From the NCBI GenBank assembly GCA_003971905.1, contig RSEE01000067.1, forward strand, positions 62,001 through 126,000: 64,000 nucleotides of DNA, written 5' to 3'. A program made the translations under genes and the position numbers. The stretch's first letter is position 1; each line of letters opens with the position of its first letter. Source of the stretch: Moniliella sp. 'wahieum'. Taxonomy: Eukaryota > Basidiomycota > Moniliellomycetes > Moniliellales > Moniliellaceae. Below the pieces are notes generated by a model. The model was not told where the DNA came from, ran no database searches, and saw nothing but the letters and a program-made list of their open reading frames with translations. Below are positions 12,558 through 24,364 of this stretch, piece after piece.

Positions 12558-15430
12558 ATGGCGCGCGCAGCCGCTGGAAGCAAGGCACGCCGCAACCGCG
12601 CGCCAGCGGCCATCATCCCCCCCCTGCCAAACAGGCACCCAAGACCAACGGAAAGCCCAAAACCAAGACGCAGAAGAGCAAGGCGCGCTCGCCAAGCCGC
12701 CCGCGAGGCGGACGCCTCGGACGCTGAGCTCGATGACACCCATGACACGAGGAGCAAGAGGACGAAGAAGATGCGCTGGTTTCTGATGCGGAGGATATGG
12801 TCGATTATGCATCGGACAGTGCCGAGTCTGCTTCCTCGTCATCCCGTCCCGACCCCAAGGCCAAAGCCAAGGCAAACGGCCGCGCCACCAACATGAATTT
12901 TTTAACCTCGATGGATGTGAATGCGATCAGTACGTCCCGAGCTGAATTGGAGCGCATCAAAAAGCAAGAGCGCAAAGACCAAGGTCGGAACTCAAGGCGG
13001 CACAGAAACTTGCCCGCAAGTCGCGCCCGTCTGCTTCGGGCCAGGCTGAAGACGATGAGGAATCGGGGGAGGACGCGTACGAGACGGAGTTTGAGGACGA
13101 GTTGGACTCGGACGTGGATCTGGGCTCGGATGTTTACGAGTACAGTGATGACGCGGCTCAAGATGAGGATGCGTCTTCGGACGATGCAGAGTCTAACGAC
13201 TCTGTCACTTCGCCTGACCAGGGATCTGACTCTGACCTATCCGACGAAGACGAGGAGGCTCGCGAGGACAAACGCATCCAGCAGAGGGCTGCTCAGGCGA
13301 AGCGCAAACGCAAGGAAGATGAGCTGGCGGCAGCCAAGCTTGCAAGCGAGCTCGTTTGCCCATTCGCGGCGAGGAAGGGTGGGAGTCCAAGATGCAAGTT
13401 GGGTCAGACGAAGAGAGGAGGAGACACCTCAAGGCCGAGCCGTACGCAAGCCAATTGAGCTCCCGAGTCTGAGTCTGAATCCGAAGAGGAGGACCCAGCC
13501 GAGAAGCAAGCACGCTTGGCAGCGGCAGCTATGCCCATCCAAGCATTACTACTGGCTCTCGGTTCGGCATGTTGGCGCCGTATGCAGTGATGCGACTCTC
13601 GCCTCGATCCAAGCGGATCGCCGCCGCACGCGAGCAACTTGCTCGTCTTGCCCAGACGGTTATGGCCGACCCAGAGGAAAGCTCGATCGGCTTGGTCCGT
13701 CGCATGCTCGTTTTCGCCCCCTGCCATTCGCCCCCCTAAGGTTACTGCTGGTGCCGGGGCAACTGGGATTGAAGCGGACCCCGAACGGGCACGCGCGTTG
13801 AAGCCGATCCCTGTTGACGATGCCATTCGCGCCGCGGCCGTGTTAACTCTTATGGCTGTCTTTAGTGACATTCTGCCCGGGTACCGCATTCGCCCCTTGT
13901 CGGAGCAAGCAGACCGAGTCGGTGTCTCACGAAGTGCGCCGCCGGCGCGAGTTTGAGCAGGGCATCCTGCAAGTCTACCGCGACTTTTTGGAATTGTGCG
14001 AAGACTTGGTCAAGCATCCCAAGTCTGACTTGATGCCCATTGGGATACGGGCTCTGACCACACTGTTGCTCCCGCGAGCCACAATTTAACTATCGAACCA
14101 ACATCATTCGTGTTGTGGTTGCTTGCCTCTCCCGTGCGTCATGGACGCCTGTGACGGAGCTGTGCGCCACAACACTTATTGAACTACTCAAGGCCGACCA
14201 CGGGGGCGACATTAGTCTCGAGTGGTTCGTTTGTTGCACGTATGATCAAGGAGCGCCGGTACCAAGTTCATGCGGCCATTCTCGATATTCTTCTTCACCT
14301 CCGTTTGCGAACGGAGCTGGGAGTGACCCGTGCATCGACAACAACTTCGGACTTACCAATCGCAAAAAGCTCAACGGCTGAGCCGCAAGTCAGAGGGTCA
14401 TGCACTAAGCAAGAAGGAGATCAAACGCCAGCGCGAACTGAAGGGGATCGAGAAGGAATGGCAGAGGCGGACGCTGAGGTTGATGTTGAGGAACGGGCTA
14501 GGCATGTAAGTATTCTGCATGGTTTCCCTTCCATTCCCCCCTTCGATCTTTTACTGAACTGCTTCTTTTTTTAAGCAAACCGAGACGCTCAAACTCCTAT
14601 TTGTCCTTTACTTTAGCATCCTGAAAGCGAAGACGTACCCTCTTCGCTGTTGGGATCGGCTCTGGAGGGTTTATCAGTGTATGCCCACCGGATCAATGTG
14701 GACTTTTTCCGTGACTTGCTGGCTGTGCTGCGAGTGCACGTCGAGCGGACGAACGAAACGAGGCCGAGGCGGCTCTGGCTGGAGAGGAGGAGGATCATTC
14801 AAGGTGGGGAGGACCCTCTGGGTGGCCGTGGACCGTTTGAGGCTCGTCTGCACGATTCCCTTCTCTGCCTGTCTACGGCGTTTGAACTCTTGTCAGGCCA
14901 AGGGGCTGCACTCAATATCGACCTCTCGGACATGGTAAATCACTTGTACGGACTCCTCCAGTTGGCCACGTTGAGCACAGCGCTGGAGGAGGCACCTGCG
15001 CGGCATGGTAAGCTGCTCGGTTCCGCCGGGCGGGGACCAACGCATGTGCGTAGCAGCAGCGAGCTTCTCTTCCGCACACTGGATTTGTACTGCTGCGTCC
15101 GTCTGTGCATGCGCTGCCGCTCCAGGGGGGGCAGCGTTTGCCAAGCGTCTTTTGACGTCGTCGATCCAGTGGCCTGCCATGACGGCGACGCGCGCACTCC
15201 GGATGATCAACGTGATGCTCGCCCGCGACGCTCGTTTGGCGGCGCTGTTTGATGGCGAGGACCGGGCCGGGATGGGCGGTACGATGGGATTACCGACTCG
15301 CCCGATATGGCGCATGTGCTGGCCTCGGGCATGTCGGCATGGGAGATCATCTGCTGCGTCGCCATGCCAATGCCGACGTGCGCGCTGAGCTGTCGCGCTG
15401 GTGTCGGCCGCCAAGCAGGCGACCAAGTAA
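12558..15430 (+). CDS. NOC3: Nucleolar complex protein 3 (60S biogenesis / replication licensing)
   Basis: Noc3 pairs with Noc2 for nucleolar export of pre-60S particles and is also linked to replication licensing. The start MARAAAGSKARRNR is followed by basic (KTNGKPKTKTQKSKARS) and acidic (EEQEDEEDALVSDAEDMVDY) segments, then NFLTSMDVNAIS. The helical-repeat body shows FSDILPGYRIRPLSEQ, RRREFEQGILQVYRDFL, TTLIELLKADHGGDISLE, RYQVHAAILDILLHLRL and KKEIKRQRELKGIEKEW. The C-terminal CBF/MAK21-like part has SSELLFRTLDL, AFAKRLLTSSIQWPAMTATR and SAAKQATK before the stop at 15430. A 70 bp intron at 14506..14575 (GTAAGT ... CTGAAC ... AAG) joins EERARH to QTETLKLLF. Six or more frameshifts make this the most damaged reading frame in the window. 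Confidence 0.85.
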
Positions 15431-15946
15431 CTGTTACCCACCATGTAGAACCCCCCCAAAATCAAGTATTCACATTTGCATCGACACGAGTGCCCAGACA
15501 GACCATAATCGGATTCATTTGGCGACGCGATGGAGATTGAGACGCGCTCACAGAGACCATTCCCGACGGTTCCCTCGACCACCTTCTCCTGTTCTTGCGT
15601 CTGTTCCTCTTCCTCCGCCTGCGCTTTGGATATTGTACACAGACGAACGCGCCGGCAATGAGGACGTCGGGATAGACAGGGAGGTGGTTATGGCGCGTGA
15701 GCGCTGACATCATTATCCACGTGCATCGATGAGAAGATCCAGCATCGGTATCGATCGATCATCGATCGTCGATCATCGATCATGATGCATGAACCGAACG
15801 GGCGATTTTCAAATTGCAACGTTCACCTTCCGCCGCGCGCCTTCTCTCCAGGCGGCCCGCGCTGAGGCTGAAGGCCGCCTTCCACGTCGCTCCTCGCCCC
15901 CGTCCTCACGCCGCAACCCACCGCCGCCATCTGCCACCCTGCCGCC
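15431..15946. other. Intergenic NOC3 to auxilin-like gene
   Basis: Holds the NOC3 3' region and the promoter of the next gene, including the ATCGAT array at 15744..15790. No gene seen. Confidence 0.5.
15744..15790. repeat. ATCGAT/GATCATCGATC array
   Basis: Iterated ATCGATC and GATCATCGATCATGATGCAT, nearly palindromic, about 160 bp upstream of the auxilin-like start. Same word family as at 21631, 51539 and 54291. Confidence 0.6.
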
Positions 15947-18784
15947 ATGGACGACCTCCTCGGACTCAGCCTCGGATCAGGCACACCGACCCCGTCCAGC
16001 GCCGCGCCCGCCTCCGCGCGCCCACCGCCGATGGGCAATGGAAACAGCTTTGATGCCTGTCCCGCGGCCAACCCTCGTCCCACCTGCGCCCCCTCGTGCC
16101 CCACACGCCTCGCCCGAGCCCCACCCCATGCCCCCCAGACAAAGGCCTCTGCCGGGCAGGATGCGTTCGCTTCGCTCTTCGCCCAGTCTGTGCCCAGCTC
16201 CTCCGCGAAACCGGCAGCCAGTGCGTCTCTATGGCCGCCCGACAGCAGCAAGCCCAAGCTCAAGCACACCCCAGGCCCCACCCTCCACCGACCCTTTCAG
16301 TTTCTCCGGGCTGGATGATGTATTTGGCCTTTCGTCTGCGCCCTCGATCAGCCTGCAGCACCTCCTGCTACCACGGAAGACGAGGAGGATGATATTTTGG
16401 GACTGCTGGGCAACCGCCTGAAGAGGGCTGCGTCAGCGGCAGGCCGAGGCCGAGGCCCAAGCCAAGCCAAAGCTGAAGCCGAAGCATCTCAACGCGCGAA
16501 TCGTTCTCAACGAATTCGCTTCGCGCACTGACCGCCCTGCGCACGGAATAGATATGGCCCAAACCGACGAGGACGATGGTTGGGGCAACCTGGGCGCTGC
16601 GCCGCGGGAACGGACAAGCCTGGATAGCGTCCAGAGCCTCGACGATCATCTGGGGGTGGGAGGGACCCCGGCGTGGAAGGAGAAGGGGAAGGGAAGGGCT
16701 CTGGGTACGAACCTCCTCCCCCTCGTTGGCCAACTGGTCGAGATGGGATTTGATCCGCTTGAGGCCCGTGCGGCCTTGGTCCGCTCCAAGGGTGATGTAC
16801 AGAGCGCTGTTGATTCATTCCTAACGGGCGAATCAAGGCAGGCCCCAGCGAAAGGAGCTCCAGAACGTTCCGGACGACGAACCATGGCGGAGGAATTTGC
16901 CGCTTGGCAAACCCGACAGGCGCATCCCACTTCTCGTCCTGGTGACCGAAACCAGAACGATAGTGCCCACACACAGACTGGGCTCAGATCCAAACCCAGT
17001 TAGTCGACCAAGCTTCTCAGCTTGGCACGGCTGCCTTTGCCCGTGCAACTTCGTTTTGGAGTTCAGCCAAAGCGTCAGTGAGCAAGGCCCTGGACGAGCA
17101 CCCGTCTCGCTCCACAGAGGACGGACCGGCTTGGGCGCGTCCAGCACCTCGCCCGACAAACTTCGACTCTCGCTCTCCACGACGGGATCGCCGACTCCTC
17201 ATGTGGAGAACGCTTGACACCCCTAGGCGGGACCCCTCTCCCGCGGGACCAGACTGGGCCTCCCGAGCTGCTGAGACGGCTCGGTCGTGGCAACGCAATG
17301 GCTGCTGCCCAGGGGTGGCTCCCAAGGCGGGTTCCACCCCCGACGGACGGCGCCCAAGTGGATGTCAGCCGCGGGGACAGGGGATGTGTCCGAGTCAACC
17401 ACACCGCTGACGGTCGGCCCAAATGGATGGTTCAAGCAGGCGTTCCACCCACCACGAATTCGACTTCGACTTCGGTTTCGGAACATCCTGTTTCTGTGAC
17501 GGGTCCGACATTCCATGACGATATGGAACAGCGCCTGCTTTGCCTTCACGGCGCCCGGAGCAACGCGTGCCTGCGACAGCCGCGGCGGCAGCCAAGCCTA
17601 GCCCTTCTCCCAGTACAAGCATTGGCAATGCTTCTTCTCGACTCAAGGTTGCAGAGGAAACGTCGGCCTACGTTTCCCCCGCCCGGCGTCGTCGCACGCC
17701 AGGGTCAACGCCTACGGCGTCAGGTGCAGCGACACCCTCTACCCCCCGCCGACCCCTCCACCCCAACAACGGGCCGCCCGTTCCGTTGTCCCCGACCCAG
17801 CTGGAGCGGTGGCCAAGTGGCGCGAGGCCAAGAAAGTCGGCAACGAGGCATTTGGCCGTGGGGCATATGGCGATGCCGAACAGGCATACACACGGGCCCT
17901 GACCGCGTTGGGGGAACAGAGCCTTCGGAGAGTGGTGGTGCTTAACAATCGTGCTGCTTGTCGACTGCATAACGGAGATGCCCGGGGGCTTTGACCGATA
18001 CTCAAACTGTTCTCCGCCTTATTGCGGCGGGTGCGCCCAGCCCGCCATCTGGCGTTCAATCCATCGACACGCTGCTCGCTCCCGAAGCATGGTCTCCCAC
18101 AAACGAAGCTCCGCTGCCTACCGAGCTGGCTGGAGATGTGTCACTGTCTGATGCATGGGGCAAAGCGTTGATGCGCTATGCCCAGGCAGCCGAGGCGGCG
18201 GAGAAATATGTGTCCGCTCGCAAGGCATGGCTTGCGTTGCAAAAGTTTGAGCGAGCGCATGGTGCGGGATCGGGGGCAGCAATGAGAAGCCGATGCAACG
18301 AAGGGCTGGGGACGCTGTGATGCTGCGATCCATCCTCCCTCGTCTCGTTCGGCTGCCTAGCAAGCCTGCGCCCGTGTCGACACGGGATGCGGCCAGTGTG
18401 CGTGCTGCAGGTGAGCGGGCCAGTGCTGCGGCACGGGCCAAGTTCCGCGAAGCTGCACAGGCCAAGGAAGGGGAAGATGCTCAGCGCCTGGCGCTCAAGG
18501 ATGGGGTCGATGCCAAGCTGGCAGCGTGGAAGGCGGGCAAGGAAACCAACATTCGTGCTCTGTTGGGCTCGGTGGATACTGTGGTGGGCAACACGCCCTT
18601 TGCGCCACCCAAGGTCGGCATGCACCAACTTGTGACTGACGTGCAGGTCAAGAAGGCGTACATGAAGACAATCTCCCGCCTGCATCCCGACAAGCTCGCA
18701 ACGTCGACGGAGCTGGAGCATCGCATGCTTGCTGCTGGGGCGTTTGCTGCACTCAATGATGCGTGGGTGGCGCACGCCAACTAG
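15947..18784 (+). CDS. Auxilin-like J-domain protein (clathrin uncoating), SWA2-like
   Basis: Auxilin recruits Hsp70 to strip clathrin from vesicles. The order matches yeast Swa2: a low-complexity N-terminus starting MDDLLGLSLGSG; DED-rich clathrin-binding-type stretches; a UBA domain (LVGQLVEMGFDPLEARAALV; the downstream end reads SAVDSFL); a Ser/Pro linker; a TPR domain (VAKWREAKKVGNEAFGRGAY, AEQAYTRALTALGE, VVVLNNRAACRLHNGD, WGKALMRYAQAAEAAEKY); and a C-terminal J domain (VDAKLAAWKAGKETNIRALL, KKAYMKTISRLHPDKL with the HPD motif, AFAALNDAWVAHAN). It is split by at least six frameshifts, for example near 16310, 16420, 17000, 17790, 17985 and 18330. No intron was confidently seen. It lies head-to-tail after NOC3. 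Confidence 0.85.
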
Positions 18785-19762
18785 CAAAAGTGCTGTACAT
18801 CTCATCCTTCCCGCGGCACACCTTGACTCGCCTTATTCCGGAGGACAAGAAAAATATTTTCTGAACAAGGGACCACCAGCCCTATACGGCCTGGTCGGCA
18901 TGCCCTATACATTGATGCATGGTGCCGGTTTACCGTCGATCTGCTTTGCCTCGGGGCTTAGCCCCAGCCTGTCCCCATGTAGACAGACGGCTACGGTTCA
19001 CGTCCATCCTTCACCATATAGTCTACCGTTTCATATTCCACATCTCACACTTCCTGTGACCCTACCAATGGAATCGCTGGATGTCTTTACACTCCCTCCC
19101 AATTGTCCATCATGGCGGGGTGTGAATAGAGGGAAGTTCCAACGGAGTTGTGCGCGAATGGGAAAGTTAGAATACACTTGCCTAATATATACCAGCATCG
19201 TCTCTTCTGCGCTGATTGTCGCCACGTCAATGCAACCTCGCACAAGCTAGCGGGTGTGTGGCCAACAACAGCGCCGTTGTGCTTTTCTCCTGACTGATGC
19301 CCTTTTTTCGAGAGGAGCTGAGCTGTGGTCCATTTCCCCTCTGTACCTGTGCGCTCCCGCACACCGGAAGCGGCGCGGCCTTCCTGTGGTTGTAAGAGAC
19401 TGTGTTGGGGTTGACCAGATCCGCACTCAACTCGGGGTCGGTTTGATCCGCGCCGGCTCTGTCGATGCACGCGCGTGCGAACAGCTGTAACATGTAAACA
19501 GAACGCCCGCACAAATTGGTTGGATGGAGTATGAAATGTTCATATCAATTGCTGCCAATGTTTCCAAGCCCTATGCAGTCGGAAGGGCGGAATACCACGC
19601 TGCGGCATTGAGCCCATCGTAACACTCACCCCATGCTGGTAGTGTGGCAGGATCAACCCTACTGTCCTGATGTAGGGTTACATGCCATGGCTTTCCACTT
19701 AGCCATGGCTTCTCGTCCCGTCCAGCTCGTGGCTCTCGTCGACTGCTGACCCGGTATCCAAG
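18785..19762. other. Intergenic upstream of RPS1
   Basis: About 1 kb without a gene. The distal part holds inverted telobox-like motifs (19655..19679). Frames here are broken by many stops. Confidence 0.55.
19655..19679. promoter_or_regulatory. Inverted AACCCTAC / GTAGGGTT pair upstream of RPS1
   Basis: AACCCTAC at 19655..19662 and its exact reverse complement GTAGGGTT at 19672..19679 are separated by nine bases, 84 bp before the RPS1 start. AACCCTA motifs also occur between RPL15 and RPL5. They are telobox-like sites of the sort bound by Tbf1/Rap1-class factors in other fungi (known); function here is inferred. Confidence 0.5.
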
Positions 19763-20543
19763 ATGGCGATTGGCAAGAACAAGAAGCTGGGCAAAAAGGG
19801 CATGAAGAAGAAGACGGTTGACCCTATGTCGCGCAAGGTGTGGCACGACATTCGGGCACCGACCTTCTTCGACAACCGCACTGTGGGCAAGACGATTGTC
19901 AACAAGTCCCAGGGTCTGGTGAACGCCAACGATTCGCTCAAGGGCCGCATTGTCGAGGCCTCGCTGGCCGACTTGAACAGGACGAGGAGCAGTCCTTCCG
20001 CAAGTTCTCCCTCCGGGTCGATGAAGTCCAGGGACGGTCCTGCCTGACCAACTTCCACTCGATGAACTTCACGACCGACAAGATTCGTTTCTTGTTCGCA
20101 AGTGGCAGACGACTATTGAGGCCCACCAGGACGTCAAGCTGACCGACGGCTACGTTGTGCGTCTCTTTGTCATCGCATTCACTAAGCGCCGTTCCAACAG
20201 CGTCTCCAAGACCACCTACGCCCAGTCGGCCCAGGTGCGCGCCATCCGGCAAAAGATGTTCCAGATCATCAAGCGCGAGATCGAGACGTGCGACATCAAG
20301 GAGCTTGTCCAGAAGCTGATCCCTGAGGTTATTGGCCGTGAGATTGAGAAGTCGACTCGCGGCATCTACCCTCTTAAGGACGTCTTCGTCCACAAGGTCA
20401 AGATCATCAAGAAGCCCAAGTTTGACGTGTCTCGTCTGGTTGAGCTTCACGGGGGCGCGGCCAACGTTGTGGGTGCTGAGGACTTGGGTGCCAAGGTCAA
20501 GAGCGCCGAGTTTGTCGAGCCCACCCCTCTGGCCAGTGTCTAA
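19763..20543 (+). CDS. RPS1: 40S ribosomal protein eS1 (RPS1/S3Ae)
   Basis: Small-subunit ribosomal protein at the mRNA exit side. The reading [122 protein letters not shown] and [20 protein letters not shown] is typical eS1 throughout. About 260 codons equals the family length. There are no introns. Two one-base deletions interrupt it: near 19978 (AACAGG for AACCAGG, LNQDEEQS) and near 20092 (SLVRKWQTT). A cell cannot lose this protein, so these are best read as sequence errors unless another copy exists. Confidence 0.95.
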
Positions 20544-22095
20544 ACTGGATGGCATCCTCCCTTTCATCGGTATGTTTCCAAAAAGGCAAATCCCGGCCGC
20601 CTCGCGTTGTTTTTGCCAGTGTGTCGTTCCACCCACCGGCTACCTCGTTGATCATCGACCACATTTGCACATAGCAGTGTGCCTTTCAAGCTCCCACCAC
20701 ATTTCCACCACATCTTGTGGTGACTGGTTGATACCAACCAAAACAATAGCGATGGTCTATGGTCTATGGTCATTCATTGGTTGTGTCCTCTAGCTCCGTC
20801 ACCATCTGTGGATTCCCCTTGGGATGTCCACCACGAACGCGGATCGTAGGCTAATGAGATCTGATATGTGTGTACAACCACATGTCCTATCGGCCTCTGA
20901 GGGTCCAGAGAGATATGGGGAAACGGTATTAGTGGTGGCTACACATGAGGCAGTAATGTGGTACTCCCCTTTTTCGGGTGATTGCGATCTAGGGTTTTCC
21001 TGGTCCTTGGACAACGGGCCACGGCCGCCAAACGTGTCACTTAAGTAGAACAGGATCTTCGGCTAATTTGATCCTCTCTCGAACGGTTGAACAAAAAAGC
21101 GCCTCCCTGCGTTCCCCTCGCAGGCTGAACACCCCCTCTGCTTGCTCAACTTCCTTCTCTGTCTACTCCTGCCTCATTTCCCCCATCCAGACAGACGTGC
21201 TTGAAGACTTGAAGCTTGCGGTTAGCCGCTTTATCTTTTCCCGACTTGCTTCTTTCGAAATCGCTTGTATAGTTTTGTTGATGATGATGTCGATGATGAG
21301 CCCCTGTGGGTACTTTCGAGTCCCACTCAAGCACTCTGCAGAATGCCACGGACCCGCCTGGCTATCGATGCCAGCGAAGCGGTGAAAGAGGAAGCGCCAG
21401 ATAGAGTGTATGGACTCGAACAGTTGGTGCTTGCGGTGAGGTCACGGTAGCGGCACGTCTGTGGTAGAGAAGGAGAGATCAAGAAAAGAGGCGGACCAAG
21501 AAACGTGACGCGTGACGCATGACGCCAAGCAGGGTAGGGCTCGTCGAACGTCGAACCCAAATGGGAACTGTGGACTGCCCTAGTGCTATCATCCCGTGAA
21601 TGCGGCTATGAAATCTGAAATGTACTAGCCCTGATCGATGATCGATGATCGATGATCTCTGGCTCACACGTCACGCGTCATGCGTCATGCGCCCCTGTGC
21701 CCCATGTCACTGTCCCCGCAGTGCCCCATCGATCAGGCGCACTCATCGATATCAGCCTGATAGCTCGGCGTCAGCGGCTCACCGATGTTTGAATGTTTCG
21801 CTTTTTTTTTTCACCGCGCGCGGGCTTTTCCGTTCTTCCGTCAGCGCGTCACCATTGTAAGAGTCGTATCTCCGTCGTGGAGAAGAAAAAACCGGTTCGT
21901 CGCAAATCCGGGCAGCTGGATATGAGCGCTGAGCCCAAGCCTAGTCACAGCCACAGTCACAGCTGCCAGACAGCTAACCCGACCGCCATAAAAAGCCCGT
22001 GCGAGGCTTTTCTTCCGTTGCCCCCCCCCCACCATTCGCGACACCCCTCCCCCCCCCCACTGCCCCACTTTCGTCCCTCCAGCCCACCACCCAGA
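20544..22095. other. Intergenic RPS1-LYS1
   Basis: About 1.55 kb with no gene. It carries ACGCGT-type palindromes (21505..21525, 21667..21690) and an ATCGATGATC array (21631..21658) upstream of LYS1, plus C runs at 22020..22062 close to the LYS1 start. Confidence 0.55.
21505..21690. repeat. ACGCGT and ATCGATGATC palindromic words
   Basis: GTGACGCGTGACGCATGACGCC at 21505..21526 and CGTCACGCGTCATGCGTCATGC near 21669..21690 are approximate inverted copies of each other. Between them, at 21631..21658, lies CTGATCGATGATCGATGATC plus one more partial unit. ACGCGT is the MluI cell-cycle box core in yeasts; whether it acts here is unknown. Confidence 0.5.
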
Positions 22096-23274
22096 ATGTC
22101 CCAGCAGCAGCGCATCTACCTCCGCAGCGAGGCTAAGCCCCATGAGCATCGCTCCGCTCTCACCCCTACCACCGCCAAGGCCCTGATTGATGCTGGGTGG
22201 GACGTAACGGTGGAGCGTGACCCCCAGCGCATTTTTGACGACGAAGAATTTGAGGCGGTCGGTGCCAAGCTGGCGCCCTACAACACGTGGCCCACGATCG
22301 ACAAGGAAATCCCTATTCTCGGGCTCAAGGAACTCCCAGCTCCGGGGCCTCCTCTGCCCCACACGCACATCCAATTCGCCCACTGCTACAAGAACCAAGG
22401 TGGCTGGGTCGACGTCCTGGACCGCTTTCAGCAGGGCGGTGGTAAGCTGTACGACCTCGAGTTTCTAGAGGACGCCAACGGCCGCCGGGTTGCTGCATTT
22501 GGCTGGCACGCAGGATTTGCTGGTGCTGCATTGGGTCTACTGGCACTTGCTGAGCAGGTTGAGGGAAAGCGGTTGGGTAAGCAAGACTTTACCCGAACGA
22601 GGACGAGCTCGTCAAGCACGCCCAGCAGCGCATCGAGGTGATCCGCAAGTCGCGCCAGATGGCAAGGTGCGCGCGTTGGTGGTTGGCGCCCTCGGACGCT
22701 GCGGCCGTGGAGCAATCGACTTTTTCGAGAAGGCTGGGGTTGCCCCGGAGGACATTGTCCGCTGGGATATCGCAGAGACGACGGCCAAGTCGGGTCCATA
22801 CCCCGAAATGCTCGATGTCGATATCTTCCTCAACGCCATCTACCTTCGCGAGAAGATTCCTCCTTTCCTCACCCAAGAGTTCATTGAAGCTGCTGGCAAG
22901 AGCCGCCGTCTTGGCTCGGTCGTGGACGTGAGTTGTGACACGACCAACCCCAACAACCCAATCCCTATCTACAACATCAACACCACGTTTGACGAGCCAA
23001 CGGTCGATGTGCCGCTCACCGGCGTGGCCGCTGAAGGGGAGCCATTGACTGTCATTTCGATTGACCACCTTCCCACATGCTTCCCCGCGAAGCAAGCGAA
23101 GGCTTCAGTGCTGATCTGTTGCCCTCGCTTCTGCAACTGCCTCTGGTGACGGGGGTCAAGGGCCCCGTCAACCCTTCTCCAGCCGAGGGCGAGGGCGCAG
23201 TCTGGACGCGTGCCGAACGCCTGTTTGACCACCACCTTGCACGCGCTGCGGCCGAGAAGAAGGCTCAAGCCTAG
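22096..23274 (+). CDS. LYS1: Saccharopine dehydrogenase (NAD+, L-lysine-forming)
   Basis: Last step of the fungal alpha-aminoadipate pathway: saccharopine to lysine plus 2-oxoglutarate. The start MSQQQRIYLRSEAKPHEHRS is followed by ALTPTTAKALIDAGWDVTVE, TWPTIDKEIPILGLKELP, HIQFAHCYKNQGGW, GRRVAAFGWHAGFAGAALGL, the Rossmann segment ALVVGALGRCGRGAIDFFEK, VVDVSCDTTNPNNPIPIYNI, TFDEPTVDVP and ISIDHLPT. The stop is at 23272. Frameshifts occur near 22590, 22658 (CGCCAGATGG for CGCCCAGATGG, RPDGKVRAL) and 23076. Length without errors, about 392 residues, is close to the yeast enzyme. No intron is needed. Confidence 0.93.
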
Positions 23275-24364
23275 TGGGCTTAGAACATTTCTTCTATTCA
23301 CAGTCCCCGTAATACCTTTACAACAAAACGCGCTTGCGCAAGTGTCCAACTCCAGGTTCCACCATCTCTTTATTCGTTCTCCAACATCTCTACTTCTCGT
23401 TTTATACTGATGGCTGTCCTTGTCTAATCAACTGAACATGTCATGCTTCTACTGTGCCGACAACGATAGTAGGGAAACGTCAGGATCAGACAGGTCCCGT
23501 CACTAGAACAACTAGACACTCGAAACAGCTAGACACTCGTGGGATTCTCAGCGGAGTCCTGTGTGTGGAGGAGACTGGATACTGGATTCCAATGGCGACA
23601 AACTGGAAGAACAAAAACAAAACCTATAGTGTGGTCACTGGTCTGTGACTGCTGCAAAGTTGGGAGATGCACCAGAGTTGTCTGAACCAAAGCTAAAGAA
23701 TGCCCTTTTGGTAACCACGAAGAACGCGCGCGAAGTGACAACAGCCCAGGGGTACAGACAGCGGACGCCATGGCACAACGTTGGATGTTCCATGGATGGG
23801 ATGCTGAGTGCAGCTGTGAGGATTCGGGTGAGTTTGCTGGCGTAAATGTTGGTTGGTGCCAGAGGGAGCGCAGAACCTCTGTCATGCATCACCGATCATC
23901 ATACATCATACATCATCGACCACCGGTCATCGACGGACAAAGCCTATTCACTGCGATAATCGACCAACAACCGACAATCGACAATCGATAAACTCGCGAA
24001 TGGGTTATCGGTGATCACATCGGCGTGATCGGCGTGATGGATGGATCGTGGGTCTCACCTGAGGCGGAGGGTGTGGAGGCGCTGAGGGCGTTGAGGCCGC
24101 CGGGGCCTCTCAGATCTCAGATCTCGAGCTTCAAGCGAAGCTTCAAGCATGTCAGGCTTGGGTACGCGGCAACTGGTGACTTCTACGTGGCGCGTTTCAA
24201 ACGTTCAGGCGCCGGACAGCGTGCGCGTGTGTGGGCGTGGGGCGCGCGCGTCCATGCTGCGTGCATCTCGATCGAAGTTCCAACGTCCAATATATTTTTG
24301 CGGGTGTTGTCTTTTCCGCCCAACGCCGCCAGCTCGCCACCACCAGCCCCCCAATCCGGCTGCC
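23275..24364. other. Intergenic LYS1-NPR2
   Basis: No gene seen. The part next to NPR2 has ATCGAT/ATAATCGA words (23895..24045), AGATCT/AAGCTT words (24113..24150) and a TATATTTTT stretch at 24290..24298. Confidence 0.5.
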
